A stretch of 64,000 bases of DNA from the NCBI GenBank assembly GCA_037045045.1, contig JBAOHL010000002.1, positions 310,001 through 374,000 on the forward strand, written 5' to 3'. A program made the position numbers and the translations under genes. Under the pieces are notes generated by a model, which worked only from the letters and a program-made list of their open reading frames with translations, was not told where the DNA came from and did no database searches. Positions 8,134 through 16,416 of the stretch are shown in pieces. This DNA comes from Phosphoribacter sp037045045. GTDB lineage: Bacteria > Actinomycetota > Actinomycetes > Actinomycetales > Dermatophilaceae. Within the stretch, counting starts at the first letter, position 1. The number at the start of each line of letters is the position of its first letter.

Positions 8134-9542
8134 ATCAGCGGGTGCACCGAGGCGGCCTTGCCGCGGACGATCTTGATGAACACGTAGGTGACGAAACCCG
8201 CCCCGATGCCGACGGTGATCGAGTAGGTGAACGGCATGAGGACGATGGTGAGAAAGGCCGGAATCGCGATCTCGAGGTCGTCCCAGTCGATGCCGCGGAC
8301 CTGCTGCATCATGAGGAACCCGACGACGACGAGCGCCGGCGTCGCGGCCTCGTAGGGGACGATCGCCACCAGCGGCGAGAGGAAGGTCGCGAGCAGGAAC
8401 AGCACGCCGGTGACGACCGAGGCAAGGCCGGTGCGCGCGCCCTCGCCGACGCCGGAGGCCGATTCGATGTATGCCGTGTTGGAGCTGACCGACCCCGCAC
8501 CTCCGGCAACGGCGGCCAACGAGTCGACGACGAGGATCCGCTCGATGTTCGGGGGGTTGCCCTCCTCATCGAGCAGACCGGCCTCGCCGCCGATGGCGAC
8601 CATCGTGCCCATGGTGTCGAAGAAGTCGGCGAGCATGAGCGAGAAGACGAGCAGGACGACCGAGACCCAGCCGATCTTGCCCCAGGAGCCCAGCAGGTTG
8701 ACGTGGCCCAGCAACCCGAAATCGGGGGTGGCCACGACCGTATCGGGCAACGCGGGCACGTTGAGGCCCCAGCCGGTGGGATTGACGACCTTGCCCTGGG
8801 CGTCGGTCTGCGAGCCGACCTTGAACACCCCCTGCACGACGATGGCCAGCACGGTCGCCGCGACGATCCCGTAAAGGATCGCCCCCTTGACGTGGCGCAG
8901 GTGCATCCCGATGATCGCCGCGAGCCCGACGACGAACACGAGCAGCGGCCAGCCCGACAGCACCCCGCCGACGCCCATTTCCACGGGTACGGCCGGCGCC
9001 TTGCGCACGAAGCCGGCGTCGACGAGCCCGATGAGGGTGATGAACAGCCCGATCCCCACGGAAATCGCCGTCTTGAGCTGCGCCGGAACGGCATGGAAGA
9101 CCGCCGTGCGGAACCCGGTGAGGACGAGGACGGTGATGATGATCCCCTCGATGACGATGAGCCCCATCGCATCCGCCCACGTCATCTGGGGCAGTTTGGC
9201 GATGCCGTAGGCGACGAACGCGTTGAGGCCCAATCCGGTGGCCAAGGCCAGCGGATAGTTGGCGACCACCCCCATGACGATGGTCATCACCCCGGCGACG
9301 AGCGCCGTGGCGGCGGCCACGAGCGCCAGTTTCGGGGCGGTGCCCCCACCGAGGAAGGTCCCCGTGCCGTCCGGCACCGTGCCGATGATGAGCGGGTTGA
9401 GCACGACGATGTAGGCCATCGTGAAGAACGTGACGAACCCGCCACGTACCTCCCGGCCGACGCTCGAGCCGCGCTCGCTGATCTTGAAGAAGCGGTCCAG
9501 CCCACCCGAGGTCGGGCGGGTGGCCGTCGAAGTCTGCGCCAT
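8061..9542 (-). CDS. NCS2/AzgA-type adenine/guanine/hypoxanthine permease
   Basis: A 493-residue polytopic inner-membrane protein. It shows the AzgA-branch signatures: REVRGGFVTFFTMAYIVVLN near the N-terminus, ATGLGLNAFVAYG, LMLADFFDTMGTMVAIGGEA and GGAGSVSSNTAYIESASGVG, which line the purine-binding site in this family. It would import purine bases with protons for salvage. ATG at 9540-9542. Downstream the PAP2-like gene overlaps its end. Guanine- or xanthine-sensing riboswitch features were not seen upstream. Confidence 0.85.
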   Translation of the reverse strand: MAQTSTATRPTSGGLDRFFKISERGSSVGREVRGGFVTFFTMAYIVVLNPLIIGTVPDGTGTFLGGGTAPKLALVAAATALVAGVMTIVMGVVANYPLALATGLGLNAFVAYGIAKLPQMTWADAMGLIVIEGIIITVLVLTGFRTAVFHAVPAQLKTAISVGIGLFITLIGLVDAGFVRKAPAVPVEMGVGGVLSGWPLLVFVVGLAAIIGMHLRHVKGAILYGIVAATVLAIVVQGVFKVGSQTDAQGKVVNPTGWGLNVPALPDTVVATPDFGLLGHVNLLGSWGKIGWVSVVLLVFSLMLADFFDTMGTMVAIGGEAGLLDEEGNPPNIERILVVDSLAAVAGGAGSVSSNTAYIESASGVGEGARTGLASVVTGVLFLLATFLSPLVAIVPYEAATPALVVVGFLMMQQVRGIDWDDLEIAIPAFLTIVLMPFTYSITVGIGAGFVTYVFIKIVRGKAASVHPLMWVVSALFVLYFAIDPLRSLLGVR

Positions 9543-9649
9543 ACCGCCAGGCTAGTGGGCACCGACCCGGGGGCCGCGGGCGACTCCACGGCGGCCCGGG
9601 CTCGCCGAGGGCGATCCGGCGCACCAGCACCAGGATCGCCCGCGGTCGG

Positions 9650-10852
9650 TCAGACGAACGCGTGCCGGTGGATCTTCGTCACGGCCGGCAAGGCTTCGCT
9701 CGCACCGGACCAGAGCCCGTCGACGAGGCCGGCGAGCCACTTCGTGCCGTCCGCTCGGACCTTCGCGTCCAGGCCCTTGATCGCCGCCACATAGTCGCTG
9801 CCCGGTGCGGCCCCGGCCGTGAGGTCGGCAAGCAACGCCTCGTCGGGGGCCTTCGGCGCGGCCGAGAAGTCGCGGCATACCTGCTCGAGGTGCTCGCGCA
9901 TCGGCTTGGCCGCGGCGTTGCCGGTGGGCACGCGGCGCAGCATGGCCATGAGCCGCTCGACCCGCTGCGCTTGGTCGTACTCGATGGCCCGCAGCGCGCC
10001 GGCATGGATGTCCGGCCCGAACTCCACGTGCGCGAAGAACGGCCGACGCACGAACATGTACCACGCGGCCAGGGCGTGCAGATTGGCCAGGTACAGCAGA
10101 TTCTTGGCGACGAGGCCGTTCAACCCGCGGTAGTAACGCGGGGAGTGGTGCACGAGCACCCGGGGCGAGGGCCCGGAGGAGTACAGCAGCGCGGGGCCGA
10201 CGTCCTCGTGCTGGATCGTCCCGGCGGAGATGACCGATCCGAAGCCCACCATGACCGGCCCGACACTGCCGCCCTGCCCACCGAGGAAGATCGGGGGCTG
10301 GTCGAGCATGACGCCGTGGGCGACGTCGCCGAACAGCGACGAGGTGGTCTTGTCCCCATCCGGGGTGAAGTTGAAGTGGATGTACGCCGAGCCGACCTCG
10401 CTGTGCTCATCGGTCGATCTGCCGCCGGACATGTGGCAGTCGCAGAAGTTGATGTGGCTGCCGAGAGTGACGAACGGCTGCAGGATGGTTTGCTTGAGCG
10501 AGACGTACGCCCGCCCGGCGACCGACTCCTCGATGATGCTGCCCTGGCGCACGTGGGCGGCGAACCCGAGGCTGGCCCCGTCGAGGAAGACCGAGCGCAC
10601 GGCATACCCGCCGCGCAGGGTGACTCCCCGACCGAGTTGGCAGTCCTCCAGGGTGATCGTGCCTTCCTGCCCCAGGGTCACCCCGGCCGAGAGCACGGTG
10701 CTCTCGCCGTAGATCCGACACCCCGGGTAGATCGTCACGCCGTCGCCGCTGATCCGGTCGAGGTCGACCTCCGGACCCACGTCGACGGTCGAGGGCGACA
10801 ACACCCGCACACCCTTGTCGATGAGCCCTTGGACGGCCGGCAGTACGTCCAT
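9650..10852 (-). CDS. Left-handed beta-helix (hexapeptide-repeat) protein, GlmU-like C-terminal fold
   Basis: A 400-residue protein. Residues 1-230 are imperfect hexapeptide repeats (for example DGVTIYPGCRIYG, VTLRGGYAVRSVFLDGASLG), the left-handed beta-helix seen in acyltransferases and in the C-terminal half of GlmU-type enzymes. Three sites of note follow: SHINFCDCHMSGG, a charged HFNFTPDGDKTTSSLFGD and GTIQHEDVG. Residues 240-400 are helical. There is no nucleotidyltransferase domain in front, so it may be an acyltransferase or a scaffold. Substrate unknown; no sugar-nucleotide genes adjoin. Such large stand-alone helices are uncommon in actinobacteria as far as I know. Confidence 0.6.
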   Translation of the reverse strand: MDVLPAVQGLIDKGVRVLSPSTVDVGPEVDLDRISGDGVTIYPGCRIYGESTVLSAGVTLGQEGTITLEDCQLGRGVTLRGGYAVRSVFLDGASLGFAAHVRQGSIIEESVAGRAYVSLKQTILQPFVTLGSHINFCDCHMSGGRSTDEHSEVGSAYIHFNFTPDGDKTTSSLFGDVAHGVMLDQPPIFLGGQGGSVGPVMVGFGSVISAGTIQHEDVGPALLYSSGPSPRVLVHHSPRYYRGLNGLVAKNLLYLANLHALAAWYMFVRRPFFAHVEFGPDIHAGALRAIEYDQAQRVERLMAMLRRVPTGNAAAKPMREHLEQVCRDFSAAPKAPDEALLADLTAGAAPGSDYVAAIKGLDAKVRADGTKWLAGLVDGLWSGASEALPAVTKIHRHAFV

Positions 10853-10962
10853 GTCACGCCCCTTCGTGGTCGACGTCGTCTCGGAAAGCGTATGCCGCGC
10901 AGCCGCGGGCCCGTTGCCTCGGGGGTGTCATCCGCCCCGCACGCCCTCGTTAGGCTAGACGA

Positions 10963-11205
10963 ATGAGCACCGGGGCGCCGCGCGGACAATCGCCCGAACC
11001 TGCCCCGCTGGTCGTGCCCATGACTCGGATCGTCGCGTCCGGCACGGTCGGCTGGGCCGTCGTCCTCGGCGTACTCCTGCTGCTGCCGGATGGGCATGTC
11101 GGCTCGCGATGGTGGTGGCCGTGGTGCGCCGCGGCAGGGATCGGGCTGGGGCTGCTCGGCCTGGCCTACGTCGGCCGAGGCCGGGGCAACGCGGCGGACG
11201 CCTGA
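10963..11205 (+). CDS. DUF2530 small membrane protein
   Basis: An 80-residue protein with two transmembrane helices (VGWAVVLGVLLLLPDG and WPWCAAAGIGLGLLGLAYVG) and a polar Pro-rich N-terminus. Length, two-helix layout and the closing YVGRGRG motif fit DUF2530, a family of unknown role found in actinobacteria. It sits beside DUF3027 and the cold-shock gene, an arrangement I believe is common in the phylum. Confidence 0.7.
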   Translation: MSTGAPRGQSPEPAPLVVPMTRIVASGTVGWAVVLGVLLLLPDGHVGSRWWWPWCAAAGIGLGLLGLAYVGRGRGNAADA

Positions 11206-11229
11206 GGTGCGCCCGCACGAGGGTGCGAG

Positions 11230-11976
11230 TCAGGCGCGCTCAACGATGTCGACGGCCATCTCGTCGACGATCGGCGGCGGGGCGGTGGCCTGACCGCCGG
11301 GTTCGAGCTCCACCTCGCTGTGGGCTCCGCACCCGTGATCGAGGCTGACCACCCGTCCGTCCGACGGGGACCATTCGTTGGCGCACACCCCGAATGCCCG
11401 GCGCAACGCCCCGGCCATCGGCACCAGGTACCCGCAGGCCAGACATCGGTCGGGCGCCTTCTCGGCGACCTCGGCCCGCGGGCCGTGGGTGCCGTCGTAC
11501 CACCGTTGCGCCGCCGCCTCGCGTCCCTCCGGCGAGAGCACTCGGATCCGGCCCAGCCCGAGCTCCCCGAGAGCCAACTGGTCGACGTCCTCCTCGCCGG
11601 TGGCCTCGAAACCGGCCTGCAGGTTGGGGTCGACCTCGCGGTAGGGCAGCAGGTCGCCCGCGCCGAGGTCGCCCGGGGCGATCCGCGCGGCATACGGCAC
11701 CCATTCGGGGGCGAGCACGGCGTCCTCGCCCGGCACGAGGTTCGTCTCGCACACCGTCGCATGCTTCTGCCGCGGACTGCGGGCCACGCTCACCGACCAA
11801 CGCCAGCCGCGGTAGGCCTTCGACGTGCACGCGAAATGGTGGGTAGCCAGGCGCTCGCCGGACATCACCGCGTCGAGGTGTTCGCCGACGGTGCCCGGCT
11901 CGGCGATGGCGTCCACCGCCGCGCGGGCGACGTTGTCGGCGCCGAGCAAGATCGAGTCGGTCTTGACCTCCGCCAT
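11230..11976 (-). CDS. DUF3027 protein with zinc-binding-like cysteines
   Basis: A 248-residue protein matching DUF3027. It holds YRGWRWSVSVARSP near residue 60, APEWVPYAARIAPGDLGAGD at about 90-110, and in the C-terminal half a CLACGYLVPM ... FGVCAN ... GCGAHSE pattern, which could bind zinc. Function unknown. Its ATG overlaps the stop of the upstream cold-shock gene (TGATG), so both are translated from one message. This suggests a role in nucleic-acid or envelope stress, but that is guilt by association only. Confidence 0.75.
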   Translation of the reverse strand: MAEVKTDSILLGADNVARAAVDAIAEPGTVGEHLDAVMSGERLATHHFACTSKAYRGWRWSVSVARSPRQKHATVCETNLVPGEDAVLAPEWVPYAARIAPGDLGAGDLLPYREVDPNLQAGFEATGEEDVDQLALGELGLGRIRVLSPEGREAAAQRWYDGTHGPRAEVAEKAPDRCLACGYLVPMAGALRRAFGVCANEWSPSDGRVVSLDHGCGAHSEVELEPGGQATAPPPIVDEMAVDIVERA

Positions 11977-12371
11977 CAGGCCTCCAGGTCCGCGGCCACG
12001 CCGCGCAGCACCTGGGCGACCTTGGCCGCGGCGCCCTTGTCCGGGTATTTGCCCCGGCGTAGCGACTCGGAGATGTTGTCGAGCAGTTTGATGACGTCCT
12101 CGACGATGACGACCATGTCTTCGGTGGGCTTGCGGTGGGCCTGGCGCTGATTGGCCACGACAGAGGGCGCCGGGTCGAGGACCTTGACGCTCAGGGCCTG
12201 TGAGCCGCGTCGACCCTCGACGATGCCGAACTCGACGCGCGTGCCGCCCTTGAGCGTGCTCACGCCCTCGGGCAGGGCGTTGGCGTGCAGGAAAACGTCA
12301 CCCCCGGCGTCGTCGGAGAGGAACCCGAAGCCCTTCTCCGCGTCATACCACTTGACCCTGCCTGTGGGCAC
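11976..12371 (-). CDS. Cold-shock domain protein with C-terminal helical extension
   Basis: A 131-residue protein. Residues 1-66 are a cold-shock domain with both RNA-binding motifs (KGFGFLSDD and DVFLHANAL). The remaining 65 residues form an extension with charged helices (MVVIVEDVIKLLDNISESLR) not found in the classical 67-residue CspA. Such long forms are typical of actinobacteria and likely act as nucleic-acid chaperones with a protein-interaction tail. It leads the DUF3027 gene, overlapping it by one base. Confidence 0.85.
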   Translation of the reverse strand: MPTGRVKWYDAEKGFGFLSDDAGGDVFLHANALPEGVSTLKGGTRVEFGIVEGRRGSQALSVKVLDPAPSVVANQRQAHRKPTEDMVVIVEDVIKLLDNISESLRRGKYPDKGAAAKVAQVLRGVAADLEA

Positions 12372-12536
12372 CGCGCACCTCGTCGTCGTCAGGGGGCCAC
12401 GGTGGCCCCGCTCGCGCGATCCTCGCGCACCGCTCAGCCTAGTCGGCCACGCCCCCCGCGTCGTGTCCGTGACGCACAGCCGACGGCGTGCCAGCGAGTC
12501 GAGTACGCCACACGGTCCACGCGCCCTGCGGCCGGG

Positions 12537-13508
12537 TCAACGACCGGCGAGCGCGGTGACGACCCGGGAGGGCGAGGGACGCCCGAGCCGCTGGGCCATC
12601 CAGGCGCTCGCCGAGACCAACGCCGGCAGGTCGACCCCGGTGTGCACGCCGGCCCCGTGCAGCGCCCACACGAGATCCTCCGTGGCGAGGTTGCCCGTCG
12701 CGCTCACGGCATACGGACAGCCGCCCAGCCCGCCGGCCGAGGCGTCGACGACGCCCACCCCGTCGGCGCAGCGCCGCGAGAGTGTTGGCTAGGGCCTGGC
12801 CGTACGTGTCGTGGAAGTGCACGGCGAGCCGGTCGACCCCGATGCCCGCGCCGTCGAGGGCCGCCAGGAGCCGGTGGACGTGGCCGGTCGTCGCCACCCC
12901 GATCGTGTCGCCGAGGCTCAGCTCGTCGCAGCCGAGGTCCATCAGCCGGCGCGCCTCGTCAACGACCTGCCTCGATGGGCACGTCGCCCTCCCACGGGTC
13001 GCCGAAACACATCGACAGGTAGGCACGGACCCACATCCCCGCCGCACGAGCCCGGTGCGACGACCGGTGCGAACATCAGCACCGACTCGCCGATGCTGCG
13101 CCCGAGATTGCGCTGGGCGAACGACTCGGTCGCACTGCCGAAGATCGCCACGGCCTGCACCCCGGCCGCCAGCGCCCGGTCGAAACCGCGTTCGTTGGGC
13201 ACCAGCACCGGGCGGTTGCGGCCCACGCCGTCAGAGCCCAGTGCGGCGAGCACCTGCGCGGCGTCGGCGAGCTGAGGCACCCATCCCGGGTTGACGAACG
13301 AGGTCGTCTCGACGACGGGCAAGCCGGCGGCGACGAGCCGCCGGACGAACTCGGCCTTGACGTCGACCGGCAGGACGGTCGACTCGTTCTGCAGCCCGTC
13401 GCGCGGGCCCACCTCGTAGATCCGCACGCTCCGGGGCAGGGTGGCGGACGGCTCCACCTGGGGGCTACGCATCGGGGCTCCTCCGGCGCCGGGGTCGGAC
13501 CCCGCCAT
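12537..13508 (-). pseudogene. mvaB: Hydroxymethylglutaryl-CoA lyase gene with three frameshifts
   Basis: The pieces of an HMG-CoA lyase, which splits HMG-CoA to acetyl-CoA and acetoacetate in leucine breakdown, are spread over frames. The first frame gives YEVGPRDGLQNES to LMFAPVVA; a one-base gain near 13047 moves to the frame with AAGMWVRAYLSMCFGDPWEG; a second near 12970 leads to VDEARRLMDLGCDELSLGD and VHFHDTYGQALAN; a third near 12775 leads to SAGGLGGCPYAVSATGN and the end. All key residues (R and D of PRDG, HFH, the Cys of GGCPYA) survive. Three single-base gains in about 300 bp, each next to short C or G runs, point either to a recent pseudogene or to sequence errors. Confidence 0.75.
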
Positions 13509-13554
13509 TGTCGCCCACTGCGGCTAGGCTCGCAGCCAACGAAGGAGGCCCGAG

Positions 13555-14127
13555 GTGAGCCAGGAGCCCGTCCCGCCGCCCAACCCGTGGGGGTACCCAC
13601 CGGGGCAGGGGTCCCCGGTCTCCCCGCCACCGGATTCCCCGGGCTACCCGCCGCCCGGGCAGCAGTACCCCGGGCCGGGACCTGGACCCGGGCCGGGACC
13701 TGGACCTGGACCTGGACCTGGACCTACCGCCTATCCGCCGGCCGCGGCATACCCCCCGGGGCAGCCGTACCAGGGGTACCCGCCGGCCCAGGCATATCCG
13801 GGTTACCCACCGAGTCAGGGCTATCCGGCCTACCCGGCGCCCGGGGCCGCGGCATACCCCGGCGTCCACCCGGGTCAGGCGCCCACCGTGGCCCCCTCGA
13901 CGACGAGCCCGATCGTGCTGCTCATCCTGTCGGGCGTCTCGGTCATCGCCACCCTCGTCATCGGCATCCCGAGCGGGATCATGGCGGCGCTCGCCCTCAT
14001 GCGCGCTCGGCGCGACCCCGGCGCATCTGCTCGGCTCAGCAAATCCGGCTGGATCACGTATGCCGTCAACGCCGTCGTGGGGCTCGTCGTCATCGTCGCG
14101 TGGGTGATGTGGATGCGCCGACGCTGA
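13555..14127 (+). CDS. Pro/Gly/Tyr-rich membrane protein with two C-terminal helices
   Basis: A 190-residue protein whose first 110 residues are Pro, Gly, Tyr and Ala repeats, including a run of alternating GP encoded by CCTGGA/CCCGGG hexamers at about 13675-13725, and repeats like YPPAQAYPGYPPSQGYP. Two transmembrane helices follow (PIVLLILSGVSVIATLVIGI and ITYAVNAVVGLVVIVAWVMW). This layout is common in actinobacterial DUF4190-type membrane proteins, but I cannot assign a role. Starts with GTG behind GGAGGCCCGAG. Confidence 0.6.
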   Translation: MSQEPVPPPNPWGYPPGQGSPVSPPPDSPGYPPPGQQYPGPGPGPGPGPGPGPGPGPTAYPPAAAYPPGQPYQGYPPAQAYPGYPPSQGYPAYPAPGAAAYPGVHPGQAPTVAPSTTSPIVLLILSGVSVIATLVIGIPSGIMAALALMRARRDPGASARLSKSGWITYAVNAVVGLVVIVAWVMWMRRR

Positions 14128-14191
14128 TCGACGGCCTGCGCTGACGCCAGGTCCCGGACCCGGCTAGGGCGGGCGACGGCGGTGCGGCATA

Positions 14192-14890
14192 GTGAGCCGC
14201 GTGTACGTCCCGGCCCACTTCGCGATGACCGACGAGGATGCCGCCGAGGTGCTCGCCACTGCGGGCGCCGCCGACCTGATCACCTCGCATGCCGACGGCC
14301 TCGCCGCGACGCCGCTGCCGTTCGTCTACGACCCGTCGATCGGACCCCGGGGAGCCCTGCTCGGGCACGTGGCCCGGGTCAATCCGCAGTGGTCGTCGCC
14401 TTCGGTGGGCGAGTCGCTGGTCCTCGTCCGGGCGACCGACCACTACGTCAGCCCGTCGTGGCTGCCCTCCACGCGCGAGCACGGCAGGGTCGTCCCGACG
14501 TGGGACTACGTCGCCGTCCACGTCTACGGCGAGCTGCTCGCTCACGACGACGCCGCGTGGACCCTCGACGTGGTCACTCGGCTGACCGGCCGCCACGAGG
14601 CGGGTCGACCCGAGGCCTGGTCGATCGAGGACCCACCCGAGGGATACGTATCGGCCATGCTGCGGGCGATCGTGGGCATCGAGGTGCGGATCACCCGGTG
14701 GGTGGCCAAGGCGAAGATGGCCCAGAACAAGACCCCGGCGGACGTCGCCGCCCTCGCCAGCGCACTCGCAGACTCCACCGATGCGGACGGTGCGGTCTGG
14801 GTGCGCGAGCATTCCCTGCCGGCGGCCCAGCGTCGGGCCGCGCTGTTCGACGAGATCGCCGCGACCCGGGGGCCACGCACGTCGCGCTAG
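14192..14890 (+). CDS. PaiB-like FMN-binding protein
   Basis: A 232-residue protein beginning YVPAHFAMTDEDAAEVL and containing GHVARVNPQW, ATDHYVSPSWLP and VPTWDYVAVHVYGE, which are the signature segments of PaiB-type FMN-binding split-barrel proteins. PaiB was first described as a negative regulator of sporulation and protease genes in Bacillus; in other bacteria the role is uncertain and may be FMN/haem-dependent. The C-terminal KAKMAQNKTPAD segment is also typical. Either GTG 14192 or GTG 14201 could start it. Confidence 0.75.
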   Translation: MSRVYVPAHFAMTDEDAAEVLATAGAADLITSHADGLAATPLPFVYDPSIGPRGALLGHVARVNPQWSSPSVGESLVLVRATDHYVSPSWLPSTREHGRVVPTWDYVAVHVYGELLAHDDAAWTLDVVTRLTGRHEAGRPEAWSIEDPPEGYVSAMLRAIVGIEVRITRWVAKAKMAQNKTPADVAALASALADSTDADGAVWVREHSLPAAQRRAALFDEIAATRGPRTSR

Positions 14891-14995
14891 CCTCCCTCGC
14901 CCAACCCACAGGGGGGGCACAGGCACGGCCCAGGGCGTGCCTAGCCGGCCGGCATGACATTGGTCACGCACATTCCGAGGATCAGGGAGCAGCCC

Positions 14996-16327
14996 GTGAC
15001 CGAGCCCCATACCCAGGTCATCGACACCACGTCGACGCAGCACACGCCCGGGTTCCCGCCGCCGAGGTCGGCGGCGGGATCGAGTCCCCCGCCGTACTCC
15101 AGCTACCCGCCACCCCCGGTCACCGCGACGTTCCCGCCCCCCACGAGCCCGCCGTGGACTCCCCCGGTTCCCACGGCGACGCCCGGGCCGGGCTCACCGC
15201 GCGGTCGCCGGATCGCCGATATCAGTGTCGCGGCGTTGCTCGCCGCCGGGTTGGCCAGCGGGGGCACGTATGCCGTCGTGCGCGCCACGACCCCCGCGAC
15301 GACCGCGAGGACGCCGTCGGCGGGCTCGATCCCTGCCGTGCAGGCCCCCGTCGTACAGGCCAACGGATCCACCCCGGACTGGGCAGCCACCGCGAAGGCG
15401 GTCGGCCCGAGCGTCGTGGCGATCACCGTGGCCAGTGCCCAGGGCGAGGGGCAGGGCTCCGGCGTTGTCATCGACACTGCCGGGCACATCCTCACGAACA
15501 ACCACGTCGCCGTCGGGGCGGGCCCGTCCGCGACGATCACGGTGACCCTCTCCGATGGGCGGACCTACCCGGCCAAGATCGCCGGCACCGACCCCACCAC
15601 CGACTTGGCCGTCCTCACCCTGCAGAACCCCCCGAGCGACCTCACCCCGATCAGCTTCGGCGACTCCGACGGCCTGGCGGTCGGCCAGCCCGTCATGGCC
15701 ATCGGCAACCCCCTCGGCCTGGCCGGCACGGTGACCACCGGGATCGTCAGCGCCCTCAACCGGCCGGTGTCCACCGGGTCCGACAGCTCGGCGCGGGGTT
15801 CCGCCGGCGAACCCGTGGTGACCAACGCCATCCAGACTTCGGCGGCGATCAACCCGGGTAATTCCGGCGGGGCTCTCGTCACCGCGAACGGTCAGCTCAT
15901 CGGGATCAACAGCTCGATCGCCTCGCTCGGCTCGTCCCAGAGCTCGACGCAGAGCGGGAACATCGGTATCGGCTTTGCCATCCCCTCGAACGAGGCCAAG
16001 GCCATCGCCGAGCAGCTCATCGCCACCGGGGCCGCCAAGCATGCCTACCTTGGCGTGTCGTCGGCGGACGGCACGGTCACCGAGAACGGCACGCAGCGGG
16101 CCGCGGCCCTGGTCCGCTCAGTGAGCGCGAACACGCCGGCGGCCACCGCGGGGCTGCAGAGCGGCGACGCCGTCGTCGCCCTCGACGGCAAGCGGGTCGA
16201 CAGCTCGCTCGCCCTCGTCGCGGCGATTCGCGAACACGACGTCGGCGACACGGTCACCCTCACCGTGGTCCGCGGCGGGTCACGTCGAGACATCTCGGTC
16301 ACCCTCACGGCCCGACCTGCCGGCTGA
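14996..16327 (+). CDS. Membrane-anchored HtrA/DegP-type serine protease with PDZ domain
   Basis: A 443-residue S1C protease. A Pro-rich cytoplasmic N-terminus of about 60 residues is followed by one membrane helix (ISVAALLAAGLASGGTYAVV) and the protease domain. The triad is His in ILTNNHVAVG, Asp in TTDLAVLTLQ and Ser in INPGNSGGALV. A PDZ domain covers the last about 90 residues (SGDAVVALDGKRVDSSLAL). Such proteins degrade or signal misfolded envelope proteins outside the membrane. GTG 14996 is chosen over ATG 14954 because AGGGAG lies eight bases upstream. A perfect hairpin follows the stop. Confidence 0.88.
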   Translation: MTEPHTQVIDTTSTQHTPGFPPPRSAAGSSPPPYSSYPPPPVTATFPPPTSPPWTPPVPTATPGPGSPRGRRIADISVAALLAAGLASGGTYAVVRATTPATTARTPSAGSIPAVQAPVVQANGSTPDWAATAKAVGPSVVAITVASAQGEGQGSGVVIDTAGHILTNNHVAVGAGPSATITVTLSDGRTYPAKIAGTDPTTDLAVLTLQNPPSDLTPISFGDSDGLAVGQPVMAIGNPLGLAGTVTTGIVSALNRPVSTGSDSSARGSAGEPVVTNAIQTSAAINPGNSGGALVTANGQLIGINSSIASLGSSQSSTQSGNIGIGFAIPSNEAKAIAEQLIATGAAKHAYLGVSSADGTVTENGTQRAAALVRSVSANTPAATAGLQSGDAVVALDGKRVDSSLALVAAIREHDVGDTVTLTVVRGGSRRDISVTLTARPAG

Positions 16328-16333
16328 CTGTGA

Positions 16334-16367
16334 GATTCGGCGGTGGTGCCAGCACCACCGCCGAATC
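16334..16367. terminator. Perfect 16-bp-arm hairpin after the HtrA gene
   Basis: GATTCGGCGGTGGTGC, two bases, then its exact reverse complement. It starts seven bases after the HtrA stop and is not followed by a T run, as is common for actinobacterial terminators. It separates the protease gene from the two-component operon. Confidence 0.7.
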
Positions 16368-16416
16368 GGTCCGCAACACCATCGAAGTGGACCGCCGCGC
16401 CGGTTAGCGTGGCGAT

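Noticed and set aside
16334..16367. Operator of the two-component operon
   Set aside because: The 16-bp-arm hairpin starts seven bases after the HtrA stop and has only a two-base centre; a transcription terminator explains it better.
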